A stretch of 64,000 nt of DNA, taken from positions 6,231,860 through 6,295,859 of the forward strand of contig OX387604.1 in the NCBI GenBank assembly GCA_947568835.1, in the 5' to 3' direction. Positions within the stretch are counted from its first letter, which is position 1; every line of letters starts with the position of its first letter. Origin of the DNA: Protonemura montana. Taxonomy: Eukaryota > Arthropoda > Insecta > Plecoptera > Nemouridae. A program made the position numbers and the translations under genes. Below are positions 11,054-22,577 of this stretch, piece by piece. The notes below the pieces were generated by a model. The model did not search any database, was not told where the DNA came from, and worked only from the letters and a program-made list of their open reading frames with translations.

Positions 11054-14000
11054 AGCTGAGAAACTTGTCCGCCTGCACGCTATGGCGTACTCCAAGGTAT
11101 CACAAAAAGCGTCAGCTAGCAAACTTTGCACTACACTCCGCTCCTTGTCGATGGCATATTGCGTACGATTTTAGCTCGACTTGGAAATAAAGGAAATTTA
11201 ATTTGACAACAAAATAACTAGAAGAGAAATTAATAATATCGTGATGTTGTAGGTATACTTCTCTTGAGTCAATTTGCTTCATTAAATTAATTTATATCCC
11301 CAGCGAATATCTGCGAGATTAGTCCGTAATAATACGAGCTACCGCTCGGTAGGAGGACAGAGTAGTCTATTACAAAATGTAAATTATTATACCTGTACGT
11401 TAAAGCATTGTCTTCATGTGCATTCACTTGTTCGGTTTGAATTTTCATTACTTCCTTTGCTTATCTTTCGTGATGAATCAAAATAATTATACGATGCACT
11501 AATGCATGCATATATACCTATAAAAGTAACGAGCGTTCAGGATGTCTTAAGATGCAGTGTTATCGGAAAACTATAAAGTCCACTTGAGAAACAAAAGCGA
11601 CTCATGCACTGAAAACGTGTCATCAAGTACCCTTCCCCTCAACCCTCCTTCCCCCTCACTCAAAACAAACCCCACTCCCGGTGGAGAAGAAGTCTCACAC
11701 AGAAACAATCGAAAAATGTTCAAAGGCAATGCTGCAACAACAAAACTAACGAGTACTTTGAATAGTTAAAAACCACACGTGTTTAATAGCACGGGAATAA
11801 AATTGACACTTTATGCTTAGAAGTGCTTGTGGTAGTTGAATTTTATGAGAGTTATTCATTCCAGGTACTAATAAATACAAATATGCAGTGAAATAAAATC
11901 TCATTAATGTTCCTTTAGCATCATAATGTGTATTTTTCTATTTATTTTTGGGGAAAGCATTTTCAGTATATGTACGCGCTAATATCATGTCTGAGGCAGT
12001 GCGCTAAGTACTCCGTTTAGGAAACAGCTAAAGTCCATGTGTAAATTGGCAACTCTACACGGAAGTACTTTTGATACTGGCGATGGAAGTTTTTTACTAA
12101 TTGCGGAAACATCATTGTATCATGATATTGAAGCTGGAAGAGCGAATGATGAATTCAACCAAATACAACTAACAAAATTGAACGAGCGAATTCCAACTCT
12201 TTTCCGGGGCTTATAGTGAAATAAGGTTCGTTATTCGTAAATTTGCTATTAATTTGCAATGCGAAGGTATTCGAGCAATCCCCAAGAAGCTTACATCTTT
12301 GAACACTGGTATACTTTTAGTAAATTTGTGAACCTCTTACAAAATTTAATATGTATCTCCCAAAAGCATAATCTTCCAATTCAACATTCACACCAGTGCT
12401 AGCGGAATGAAATGAAATCCATGCAACGAATGCCGTACTGTGCTTCAGTTTAATATGACTGATATTGCAAATATAATTCTCGTTTGCAAATACCTATATA
12501 TTAATATTTTGCAATCATATTATGTTCGCTAAGAGTTTTAATTGGGGGAAGCGTACTTATAATGATGGTAGGTACGTAGAGCGACAACAGCTGTAAAATT
12601 GCATTCCGTATTAAATTCTGGATAAATAACGGGAAAACAAATTTATCTCAACAACTCTCGTATACTCGAAAATAAAAATCAAATTTACGCAGGAGATATT
12701 CGCTGATTAAAAAGAGAGTGCAATTTTATTAGATTAATAATACAACCAGAAAAAATTTGTTTCACATAACGTACGAACGTTTATACTGAGGAAAACGTTA
12801 TATGACACAATTCTATTCTACGTTTCCAACTTGTTACCTCTTACCAGTTTCCATAATTTGAAATTGTCATGAATGTGATTACGCTCCTTGAAGTTCGTGT
12901 GGAAACTATTTCCGCACTTGCAAAATACCCAAGAGTGCCCTCTCTTACTTTACGCAATGAAAGTAATTTCAATTATAAATCGTGTTCCTTATTGCATTAA
13001 TCTCCAGAGCATTGCGCAATCCTTGCATCGTTTGAGCGTCGTTCCTGACTAAATTCCGGCGACGCTGATTTCGTTTGTCCACAAAACGTGCCTAGCTTAA
13101 CTCCGCTTAATTCGACGCTTTTAAAACTCGTTAGAAAACGGTGGAAGTGCCAGGTCTCTCCAGCTGCCTGCTCAAAGCGTAACCTACAGCCCACTTCACC
13201 ATCCATCGAACGGATTCTCTTCACATCCTCCTCCATGTCTTCACCACTTGTTGGCAATTTTGTTAAGATTAATGGAAATTAGCTTCAGGTCAACAAGTTT
13301 TCAGGTCCAATCGAATTGCAAAAGGTGTACCGAGCTGTAACGAGGTGTACCGAGCTCATTGGCGGACGCGTATGTGGGTGGATGGGTGAGTGGGTGGCGG
13401 GCGGCCGGCCGGCGGGGTGGGGGCATGCTGGCATCCACAAGTGTGTAGAGACTCCCCACATCCAAGGCTTGCCCGTTAAAGGCTCGGCAATACAACCACC
13501 TATTTATCCCTTTTTACCACTAACACATAATTACTGGATACGTACCACGAGAGTAACCTGACATGCGCATGCCATAACGCTATCGTATAGGTCACTTATC
13601 ACAGTCGAACGTGTGTTTGAACAAACGAGTTTGGCAATCGCATCGTTGAAATGTACTCACCCCTTTCCTGAGTTTCGATGTAACTGTAGGGAATGTGAAC
13701 AATGTTCACCAAAATGCGGGAAGTATAATTGAATGATTGTTGAAAGCATGAGGCATCAGTTTTGAATATTCGTTCTGTGTGTGGCTAGTTTGTTTGTGAG
13801 TACTTAATTTGTTCAAAGCGTAATGCGAGTCCAGGTAGTTCAAATTGGATTGGAATTTGGTAATTATTTTGTCATTAGTTGTAGATATTTTGAGGATAGT
13901 GTCATGCTGCACGACGAGCACGGATTTGGACGATTTTCTTGCCACACTGAAGAAATTCTAGAAAATTTAAAATATGTCACTGACAATTTGATGGTACAAA

Positions 14001-14385
14001 GAATTGGAGCAAAACTCGGCTGAGAACGACTGCAAAAGCTTAACTGTGTCAAAGTGACAGACGGTAAGGAGAGGAGAGTAAGGATATTTTTGACTCAGTG
14101 ATATAGCGGCAGAAATCTTATGCAAAAAACAAATTAATTTTCAACAAATTTTAGCAAGGGGATCGAAATTCGGCAACTCGGAAACTCGGAGTAGTGGCTT
14201 TGTTTCTGCGTAAAAGTACTTTGTATTTCACTCTAAAGAATATGTCACTCCAAAACTAAATAACATGTTTTTCTTTAATTCAAAATTAATTTTACTGACA
14301 AACCATTTCCGACATTATTGCCTCACCTAGTAATTTTCCCGCACGTGCTACATTTATGCATGCAAACCAATTGAATTGAATCTCG
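11054..14385. other. no gene recognised
   Basis: Unique DNA. A G+C-rich patch at 13340-13432 contains GGTGGGTGG and GGCCGG runs and opens frames on both strands. The plus frame 13823-14023 (66 codons) lies about 370 bases upstream of the retrotransposon tail but shows no reverse-transcriptase motif, so I do not join them. Confidence 0.5.
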
Positions 14386-14387
14386 TT

Positions 14388-14636
14388 GAAAAAAAGAGCC
14401 TCACCCTACACAAGCAAGCAACTGAATTTTCTTTAACAAGATGTGCCAGTAAATATAAATGTAAAGAAAGTATTAATGATACAAGTCCTGGAGCTATGGG
14501 AAAAAAACTTTTTCAGTTACTCCCCAAAAATATTCAAATTCTAAAGGACGAGAAACAATTTTTAAAGCTGTTAAAGGAATTTTTAAGGGATCATTGTTTT
14601 TATACTCTTGACGAATTTTATACAAATGTATAGGTA
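14388..14636 (+). pseudogene. C-terminal fragment of a non-LTR retrotransposon reverse transcriptase
   Basis: The last ~80 codons of a jockey-like LINE ORF2 protein, the reverse transcriptase that copies element RNA at a nicked chromosomal target. What is seen: an open frame with the C-terminal pattern common in invertebrate LINEs, namely Ser-Pro then Met-Gly-x-Lys-Leu, then LLPKNIQ, then a Lys/Leu-rich helix (FLKLLKEFL) and the closing motif FYTLDEFY, stopping at TAG 14634-14636. The catalytic Tyr-x-Asp-Asp box and the endonuclease domain are absent because the copy is cut off at its 5' end, as in incomplete target-primed reverse transcription. No genuine start codon exists; the open frame begins in flanking DNA. 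The 3' UTR and ATT tail follow directly. Family assignment rests on remembered consensus, not on a search. Confidence 0.72.
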
Positions 14637-14720
14637 CTAGAAGTAGGAAGTTGATTTTTTTTTTATATATAAAGTGACAATTGTCGATATCATTGTATGA
14701 TTTTATGACAAATAAAACAT

Positions 14721-14745
14721 ATTATTATTATTATTATTATTATTA
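14721..14745 (+). repeat. (ATT)8 tail
   Basis: Eight perfect ATT units at the 3' end of the retrotransposon copy. Such tails are part of many LINEs and can seed microsatellites. Confidence 0.95.
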
Positions 14746-15136
14746 ATGCCTAGTGAAAATAGGAACCATCCTACATTTTGTTCCGAAATCATTTATACAT
14801 ATTTGACAAAATCACTAACAAAGACCATAATAAATATGTTGTTCTGCGTAAGAGTTGTTTACCCTAGCAGAAGGTGCCGTGGCAGAAATGTGTAGCAGAA
14901 ATTCAGCAAGTAAACCTGGTCGGTAATAGGGAAATGGTTGTGTTAGCACGGGAGGGGAAGCTAGGGATTGAGAGGGTGGGGAAGGATCGCGCATGGTCGC
15001 TTTTCCAGTGAGCACAGCTTTACATTTAGCCCCAAGCTACCTATGCTGTTACCATGGTGATTGAGCCGCACAGCAGAGCGCGTTGCCAACCGAGCTGGGT
15101 GCGAGCAGTATAGGGCCAGCACTGAGCACAGCACCC
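14746..15136. other. no gene seen
   Basis: Unique sequence that becomes G+C-richer toward 15.1 kb. No domain or RNA gene was recognised. Confidence 0.6.
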
Positions 15137-15202
15137 GGGGTGTAGCGGGGAAGCCCGGGGGTTGCCGGGGGTGGCAGGGGGGAGGCCGGGGCGGGATGGG
15201 GT
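15137..15202 (+). repeat. G-run cluster, quadruplex-prone
   Basis: At least seven runs of four or more G occur within 66 bases on the plus strand (for example CCCGGGG, AGCGGGG, CCGGGGG, GGCAGGGG), separated by 3-9 bases. This satisfies the usual pattern for an intramolecular G-quadruplex. The spacing is irregular, so it is not a simple tandem repeat. The long minus-strand frames here reflect the pyrimidine-rich complement. Confidence 0.75.
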
Positions 15203-16344
15203 GAAAGCCTACGACATGGAAATAAATCCATATTGCAATTGGGCGAGATTTCACGCATAATATAGAACCTATAAGCACGTGTGTTCCGGATGGTAGCTAG
15301 GTACTGGCTATCTCGGGGATTTTAAGGGCTATGAACTAAGCGACCACTTGTAGCATGCTAGATAGCACGCAGATGACTGAAACCTTAGTCAGGGACGTCC
15401 GAAAGTCATCTCACATATATTATTGATGAATCATTTTCGGGAATACAGAGCGCTTATGAGGTGATTCTCTTTTTTTTCCATCCCGCTCTCTTGCCCATGT
15501 TTAAAAGCGTACAGAAGGGTGTATTAATTTACAAAGCGCGAACACGATTGCTTTTCGTAAATTTTATATAACTTTTTCCCAAACGCAGCAATTTTCATGT
15601 CCTTTCGTATTTAGGACTTGGGGAGATGGCAAAAAATGTTGCCTTCCACTTTGCAATTCTGTTTGAATTCAGAAGCAAATAGATTTGTGAAAGCATTTTT
15701 TGAAAATTGTTTATTGGGAAACAGAGCAGGTGAAATGTTGTTTGGAATTTTCAGAAACGAGATGTTTTACCTATCAGTAGCCTGGGGCAAATAGCAAAGC
15801 ACTGTTACACGCTAATAGAGAGCAACTCATATTTTATATTGAAGACCGAGTTTCTCATGAAATTAAAAAAAAAAATCTTTGTAATGCTGTTTACAAAAGA
15901 AGAAAGAGAAGAAAAATAAGAATACGTTAACGAATAACCTGCAAAGAAATTCCTTAATGATTTTTCATATTTTAAATTAATATCTGCAAAATGGAACTTC
16001 TTTTCAAAATTAGTGCAAAGCAAGAACGCAGACAGGTTTCTAATTATAAAACATATAACAATTGAATCTCAGGAGACGAAGACACGCTTAATTATGGTAG
16101 GTATAACAAACTAGTTGAGGGATGGGTAGCTGGTATAGCGACAGAGGACATCTAGGTCACAGGCTTCGGTCACGATTTGTAAGGATGCCTACCGTTGTCA
16201 TATAAAGTGTTCAAATCAGAAACAACACATATGTGCGTACTTTATCATAAACTTTGAGTAGAATTCCATTTCCTGGCACTATATTACCAGAAGTCAGATA
16301 TTACCAAAACAATCTCTTGTCTCGCCACCGCAATCACCGCGATA
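15203..16344. other. no gene seen
   Basis: A+T-rich unique sequence. I see no domain or repeat. Confidence 0.6.
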
Positions 16345-16530
16345 TCTCTACAGTGTCTACAGTGGCTATTGTTTCTGCAGTTTCTACAGTTTCTACAGTT
16401 TCTACAGTTTCTACAGTGTCTAAAGTGTATACAGTGGCTATTTTTTCTACAGTTTCTACAGTTTATTCAGTGTCTACAGTGTCTACAGTGTGTACAGTGT
16501 CAATATTGTCTACTGGGTCTACTGTCTCTG
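16345..16530 (+). repeat. 9-bp minisatellite TTTCTACAG
   Basis: About 20 copies of a 9-mer with consensus TTTCTACAG or TGTCTACAG. Several diverged units (TGGCTATTG, TGTATACAG) interrupt a pure block at 16378-16420. The plus-strand frame 16254-16583 reads as Ser-Thr-Val triplets and a second frame as Leu-Gln-Phe/Cys repeats. Both follow from a repeat length divisible by three. Confidence 0.95.
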
Positions 16531-17703
16531 CGATACGATATTTGCCACCTGATATTGCATGCACCCGACGTTATAAAAGATAGCGCACAAAACGGTCATT
16601 ACTTAAACGCATAGGAAGTACAGTGAGTGCAAAAGGTGAAAGACATGGGAAATTTTGTTTGGGCATTTCCCTAGGGGATAAAGATTTGTCTGTTGGCGGT
16701 GTGTGCTCTGTAATCAAGCCAGGGGTTACAAATATAGGTTGGACTGTAGGGGGTGGGGCGGATTGGGAGGGAAAACCCATTTTGTTCCCCTTTCCCCTGC
16801 TCATTAGACTGGCGAGTAATTAAAAAGGCGCATCGCCACTCAAAAGAGAACGGCATATAACAAAGATGTGGAGGGTGGAATATGTTCGGTGCTTGTGTGC
16901 TCCTGTGCAGCTCGGTGCTCTTTTTCTCCTATTTTTAATCGTCGGAAATAAAAAAGCAAATGCGACCATTTGTTGGCCATTATAAAACAAAACTCTTGAC
17001 TCTTAGAAATGCACCTAAAATACGGACTGCCCGACTCAAGTACTAATACGCGTGTAATTCTTTCTGAGCACTGGGCACAGAGCCCTGAGCATTTTTATTG
17101 CCGCAGCACTATGGAAGTCAAACGTAAATATCTACGAGCCTTGATTCTACTTGCAGTGCGGACAATCTCTGCCTTTTTGACAAGTGCGAGGTAGCGAGGT
17201 CAATTCCCTGCTTCTTTGACAACTGCTAATTTAATCAAACGGTTTGGAGCATTTTGTACAGCGAATCCCGCCAAACATTAACGATTTGCAAGCATAGTTC
17301 AAGCAAATTGTTTCAGAGGTAAACACTGCTGCAAATAAGCCAGACTTTGTTTTTTGAGTCGCGTACATGCGATATTTTTCAAATCTAAACATACAAGTTA
17401 ATTTATGATCAGGTGCAGCGCCGCATAAATTTATCCGCAAAGTCAGAGCGAAGATAAATGGAGGGCATGATCGCGCGCTAGCACAAATTAGAGTCCCGAT
17501 GAAAAAATGATATTGCACTTGCTTTGGTGAAAGTAATATCGCAAAGCGCATCTCTGTCCGCTGCTTCAGTAGCTCCACCTCAAAATAGAAACAATACGAT
17601 GTGTAATGAGACTTGCACATTCGTCGCAGGTGTTGGTGGTGTAAGAAAGCACGGTCTTTACATATTTCTAAGACTTATCGAGCAGGAAATAGTGGTAGTG
17701 AGA
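16531..17703. other. no gene recognised
   Basis: Unique DNA with short overlapping frames on both strands. The longest, on the minus strand at 17231-17620 (129 codons), has scattered Cys and no recognised domain. Confidence 0.5.
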
Positions 17704-17718
17704 GGGGGGGGGGGGGGG
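17704..17718 (+). repeat. G15 homopolymer
   Basis: Fifteen consecutive G followed by AGAGAG. It is one of five long G or C runs in the window. Confidence 0.95.
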
Positions 17719-17780
17719 AGAGAGCTTAAACGTGTTAGGCCTGAATGACGTGAGCATTATAAATGCTAGTAGCCCCGATC

Positions 17781-18134
17781 AAGCGCCTAGCATAGAGTGC
17801 CTAGCATAGAGCGCCTAGCATAGAGTGCCTAGCATAGAGTGCCTAGCATAGAGTGCCTAGCATAGAGTGCCTAGCATAGAGTGCCTAGCATAGAGCGCCT
17901 AGCATAGAGCGCCTAGCATAGAGTGCCTAGCATAGAGTGCCTAGCATAGAGTGTCTAGCATAGAGTGCCTAGCATAGAGTGCCTAGCATAGAGTGCCTAG
18001 CATAGAGCGCCTAGCATAGAGCGCCTAGCATAGAGTGCCTAGCATAGAGTGCCTAGCGACGAGCGGCTACAGTAGAGCGGCTAGAATAGAGTGCCCTGAA
18101 TAGAGGGCTTGCGTAGAGCCGACATGGTACAGAT
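17781..18134 (+). repeat. 14-bp minisatellite with a 112-bp higher-order repeat
   Basis: Twenty head-to-tail copies of the 14-mer GAGYGCCTAGCATA run from 17781 to 18060, followed by about five decaying units to 18134. Almost all variation is at one base, C or T in GAGYGCC. Reading that base along the array gives C T C T T T T T C C T T T T T T C C T T. Units 5-12 (17837-17948) and 13-20 (17949-18060) carry the same order, so an eight-unit, 112-bp block has been duplicated. They differ only by a GTGTC change in unit 13 and the decayed end of unit 20. No reading frame stays open. Confidence 0.97.
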
Positions 18135-18592
18135 AGTTGACGCTTAGCCTCTGAATTGGTGCTGACGCCAAGCCTCTAGATAGAGACGAGGAATATTTAG
18201 TCCTATCACACCGTAACGTTATCTAGAGCCGACATCATGCAAACTTGAGGGAATTTAGCGAAAAGTGTTCGCCAGCGAGCTGGAAAAGCAATCCAAGTCG
18301 GAAGTCCCATTCGATTACGTATGATTGCACCATAATGAATCACATTTCCATTTAGTATCCATTGAAAAAAGTGAAGACTAAGTAATGTAGATACTCATTT
18401 ATTAGTAAGTATAGGTATTCAACAGAGACGCGGTCCCAGTAGGAAGTCTTTGTCTACACTTGTTTTGGTAAGCCATGTTAAAGAAAGTCTGACTCGTAAA
18501 AGCTCTCAATAAAATGCTTAACAAGCATTTTTTCGTTCCCTGTTCATTAGGCCTTTTCATGCAATATTATTAACCCTCATAGTCATCTCTGG
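18135..18592. other. no gene seen
   Basis: Unique sequence. The 13-base string AGAGCCGACATCA/GGAGCC-like occurs near 18114 and 18225 (AGAGCCGACAT), suggesting the minisatellite's flank was locally duplicated. Nothing else is evident. Confidence 0.5.
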
Positions 18593-18628
18593 AGCCAGCC
18601 AGTCAGCCAGCCAGCCAGCCATCCAGCC
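18593..18628 (+). repeat. (CAGC)n microsatellite
   Basis: Eight copies of CCAG/CAGC with two variants (CAGT, CATC). Same motif as at 11037-11053. Confidence 0.9.
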
Positions 18629-18902
18629 GTAATTGGACGTGATTACTAGAAAAGAATGGATGGGACAGTTCCCTCGGCCTATTCCTCTAGCCGCCTGTCT
18701 GGCATCTCCCGTTTCCCATCCCCTGAAGTCCATCGTACCCTCCCCATCCCTTATCCCTTATCCCCCACACCCAACCCACCCTACCTCACCCTAAGTCCAT
18801 GCCCTCTTCCAGCACGTCCTTCCATCATATCAGGATCAGAATCAAACAACGAGTTCAGACATCATGAAAAGGGTCTTCTTTAAAAAATATATACATGCCT
18901 TA
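18629..18902. other. pyrimidine-rich unique stretch
   Basis: C+T-rich on the plus strand, with CCCTTATCCC-like degenerate repetition at 18740-18780. No gene was recognised. Confidence 0.5.
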
Positions 18903-18925
18903 CATATATATATATATATATATAT
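18903..18925. repeat. (TA)n microsatellite
   Basis: Eleven perfect AT/TA units. Confidence 0.95.
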
Positions 18926-21900
18926 CTTAAATAAAACTTGGCCATTGAAAACTAAAACGAAAGGTACGTTGTGTTCGGTGCAGCACATCTTCACCAGTCG
19001 AATATTGACAAAGACATGGCACAATAAAACGAAATGATAAACTTTTATAAAGACGCCGTTAGCGGATTGACTAAGATGACACTTCAGCCCCCACCCTTAC
19101 CCCCTTCTCCAAGGTTCAATATAGGGCGGAGTGGGTGGAAAGAGGCGGGAGCTGGGAGCAGGGAGCAGGGAGAGAGTAGAGGGATTGTGCGGATATCCCT
19201 AAGCCTTAACTACGATGAAGAGTATTGGCGATTTCTTCTGGTTGAAAAGACGGGGCTAATTTAAGACAGTCGCACGCAACAGTTGCCAGGTAACTTGAGA
19301 CACATTTTAAGATAAAGAAATCCACGAGAGGCGCTGGCTGTCACAGGTTTTTCCAAATCTCCAACATTACAATCTTTAACTTCGGCCAAAATTAAATTTC
19401 AAGAATTCGTTCTATTTTTTCTTGAGGATTTTTTTTGTGTGGATGATTAAAAAAAATGTTTAAAGAACCAGTTAATGCAGGTGGTGGAGCGTCAGATTGT
19501 ATTACATTTTTGATATCCATATAAAAATCTGATATTCGTCAAGTTGCAAGAGTTCCAAGGCCGTAAGGCTAGAAATTTTTTTAAATTTCACTAAATCCTG
19601 TCAAGATTTTTTTCTCTAGCTATTTTGTTCAGAACTCAGTTTTCCCACAAAGTAATGGCACATGACATGCTTGGTAATGTACTGACAGTGACACGTTTAT
19701 GAGGGCATTTTTATTTAAAAGCCGAAAATATTTCCGTAAGTATTCTCATTGGTGAAAAGGTTACATCAAAATTGATGGTCGCGCATCGTAAAGGTCACAA
19801 TAAAGTTACACACAAATTTGGCGTTTTCATTTATCAGTTGAACAATACAATATTTAGCGGAGTATTGCACACAAACTAAAAAAATTAATAAAAATAATCT
19901 TTCTTTCATCTTTTCAAGTATTTGTTGCCAGTAAAGTCCCAATAACGGATAATTCGTAATTTTTATAACTTTACGCTTGATGAGTCAAAAAGGATAGAGT
20001 TACTTAATACTTATACAGCGGGCTCCAATGCAATAACGATTCAATCAAGTCTGTTCCACACACAAAGCCCACTCCTAGCGATAAGACAAAAAGAAACAAG
20101 TTCCCTAAGCGGATTTGAGTCGGGACGAGCTGGCATGGCGCTGGCTTTGAAGCCCAACTCTTTGTCTGCAACGAGTCGAGTGCTCGCTAGCGGGCACATG
20201 GGCAGGGAGTCGAACACCCACGAAAACTTGCAGCACTGCCCAGCCAAGGATGTTCAATCTTGAACACATTCATGGAGCAATCAGAGGGCCGACTAGTCTA
20301 ACTCTGGACTAGGGACTGGAGCCCTTCACTCTTCGCGGCTTGCCAATCACCAAACACACAACCTGATTCACTGGAACTGGATTTAGAATAATGACCGGGA
20401 CCGGGACCCGGGGATGGTCTTTTTGGTGTCCAATAATTATCGTTGCCGGGGATCGCATCAGCAGAAGATTATATTTACATATATACATATACGAACTTGC
20501 CTGTAGTTCCTTCTCGTCCCAGATGTCATTTCTTTATTGGATGACTCGTCGTTTAGAGAGCTGACGAAGCACACAAAAAGTTTAAGCTTTATCACTAGAA
20601 AGGCTATGGGAAAAATGAGAATGCGAAAACTTTTACTTCGTGGATTCGCTAGTTTTGTTTTCAAACACAACTATTTGCTCTCTTAAAACCCTACGGGTGC
20701 CTGTCGTGCAATCAAGTAGTAAACATTCCATAAGTATTATGGCACAAACGAGATTCCGGGATCTAAGTAACTTTTTTAGGGAAACTATAATCCATGATCA
20801 TTATTGCTAGACATAATTACGGAAAGGGTAGCAGGTTAATGTAAACTGCTGCCCGGAAAACCCTTTCCAAGTTACGTGCACAGCGTGGCATTTAAAAGTA
20901 ACAAGCAACGCCATCTGGGTGGACGTTGCGAAAACTAGCGCGCAACGCCGACTGGAGCTTTTCCGTTTTGCTCACAGAGGGCCAGCGAGAGCCGGTGAGT
21001 GCCAGCGAATGCAGCATACAGGTGCAGAATGCATTGTGCAGCAAGCAATCTTGTCATGTTTTCAGCTATCAGTAATCAGCCAGGCAGAAAACAAGCACAT
21101 GCAATAATTGCATTCAGCGAGTACGTAGACACTCTATGCTTTGCTAGATGACATAATGACAGTTCCCTAGCACGCTATGTATTTATTAGGAACAAAATGT
21201 GTCAGATGACATCACGAAAATGTCCCACAATAATTATGGCACACACGCCAGTGCCTTCGTTTAAATGCAGGGGTGATGGGCAACATTGAAATAAAGTACT
21301 TATGAGGGACGGTGGCGCGTATGACAGCTGCAATTGTAATTGTGTGGACACAATTTAATCAACAGCATTAACACAAAGATGTCAAACCAGTCCTCAAGTT
21401 TGTTTCAAATGCCTTTATCGACTTTGACGTTTCTAACGTAATTGTCGCGGGGAATTGGTATAACGAGAAAATCAGCATTTTTTGTGCTTGTACGCTGAAC
21501 TTGCAGTCTTTACTCGTGAATATGAGTGGAAACACTGACACAGATGGAGCAAGATCGATATGGCCCACTCCGAGGCAGTGGCCTGCTCCACGGCTTGACA
21601 TCAGTATGACAGAAGTGAAGGAATGGAGCCTGGATCCTGGAAGCTTGAGACTGGAGTCGCTTGAGGAACAGGAAGGGGCAACGAATGAAAGTATTTGATC
21701 TGCACAGATAAATAATCACTGCTATTGGTTCATCTTGGTTGCAAGCCCGTGCTAACTTGATCGATGGTTACACTCGGTATATTAGTTTTTTGCAAGTATA
21801 CAAATTGTAAGTCGGATAATTTACTACGGTAAAAGGCAACTTCGTTGCCCGATTTTTCGATAATTACACGCAAAAAAAGATATAAAACGTATTTAGGCGT

Positions 21901-22424
21901 TGAAAAGTTAGTTTCTTATGTCTAGGTGTTCAAATATTTAAGACGATCAGCTGAGACTAAGAATTCTAGCTTGGGATTCTAGTTTTCATATCGAAACCTT
22001 TATGTTATTTATACCTGTTTATTTTGGCAAGGAGTTTGTACGGAACGACCTAAAGAGCGTCGAGTCGTATCCTTGAATACTTTTCCCTACTGTTATCTAA
22101 CAAATCACAAGAGTAATATTGCTAGTAATAAAGTTCAGGAATGTTAAAACATAAAAATGTTCATTTTATGGTTTGCATTATAATGTAATTTGAGTGCAGT
22201 AATTTGACACACCAGTCTAATTGATTGATGAGGAAAACAGTTTCTTATGAGCATACTTTTGCAGGCATTCTCAAGCATTCTTAGAACTATCACTCAAGTT
22301 TCTAAGCTTACTGTGGTATAAGTTTCCAAATAAATGTGTCAAACAATGGGAGACCCAAATAAATCAGTATTGCATACCTGTTCTAATTATACGTTCTAAT
22401 GTGAATTGAGGTAATAAGAACTAT
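18926..22424. other. long stretch without a recognisable gene
   Basis: Unique, A+T-rich DNA. Small frames exist on both strands (for example 20041-20247 minus and 20919-21107 plus) but none carries a domain I know. A GGGAGCA-type run at 19140-19172 and GACCGGGACCGGGACC at about 20393-20410 are short degenerate repeats. No RNA genes were seen. Confidence 0.5.
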
Positions 22425-22471
22425 GTGTTGTTGGTATTGTTGTTATTGTTGTTATTGTTGTTGTTGTTGTG
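22425..22471. repeat. (GTT)n with ATT interruptions
   Basis: About 15 GTT/ATT triplets, ending in a pure (GTT)5 block at 22456-22470. It lies 50 bases from the hammerhead ribozyme. On the ribozyme's strand it reads (AAC)n and lies downstream. Confidence 0.95.
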
Positions 22472-22521
22472 GTAAGTAACGGACTTGCTCTGGTGGGATT
22501 GACTTGTGGCCCTAAAAAGGA

Positions 22522-22577
22522 CCTAAAAAGTCGACGTTTCGTCGGCGATGGCGCCGACATCTTCAGGACAGTCTAGA
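22522..22577 (-). ncRNA. minimal type I hammerhead ribozyme, Penelope-like element type
   Basis: A self-cleaving RNA motif read on the minus strand. Core: CTGAAGA (22566-22560), one unpaired U, stem II GTCGGC/GCCGAC (22558-22553 with 22546-22541) capped by a six-base loop, GAAA (22540-22537), then CGTC with predicted cleavage after C at 22533. Stem I pairs 22532-22530 with 22567-22569, leaves a 2x2 internal loop, then pairs 22527-22522 with 22572-22577, including two G-U pairs. Stem III is only the self-complementary ACGU with no loop, so cleavage would need two RNAs to pair. Metazoan Penelope-like retroelements are known to carry exactly such minimal, probably dimeric hammerheads in their flanking repeats. 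No reverse-transcriptase or GIY-YIG frame survives nearby, so this is a solo remnant. Folding is by hand. Confidence 0.82.

Larger units (their letters stand above)
14388..14745 (+). mobile_element. 5'-truncated non-LTR retrotransposon copy (jockey-like)
   Basis: The element consists of the ORF2 tail (to 14636), a ~75-base A+T-rich 3' UTR with AATAAA at 14711-14716, and a terminal (ATT)8 run at 14721-14745. An ORF2 end, a short UTR and a trinucleotide tail together form a typical LINE 3' terminus. The left boundary is approximate: similarity to the RT C-terminus fades upstream of about 14388, and I could not identify a target-site duplication. The copy appears dead because it lacks all catalytic domains. 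Confidence 0.7.

Noticed and set aside
16254-16583. Ser-Thr-Val-rich mucin-like protein
   Set aside because: By-product of the 9-bp TTTCTACAG array. There is no genuine start or domain, and two frames are open together.
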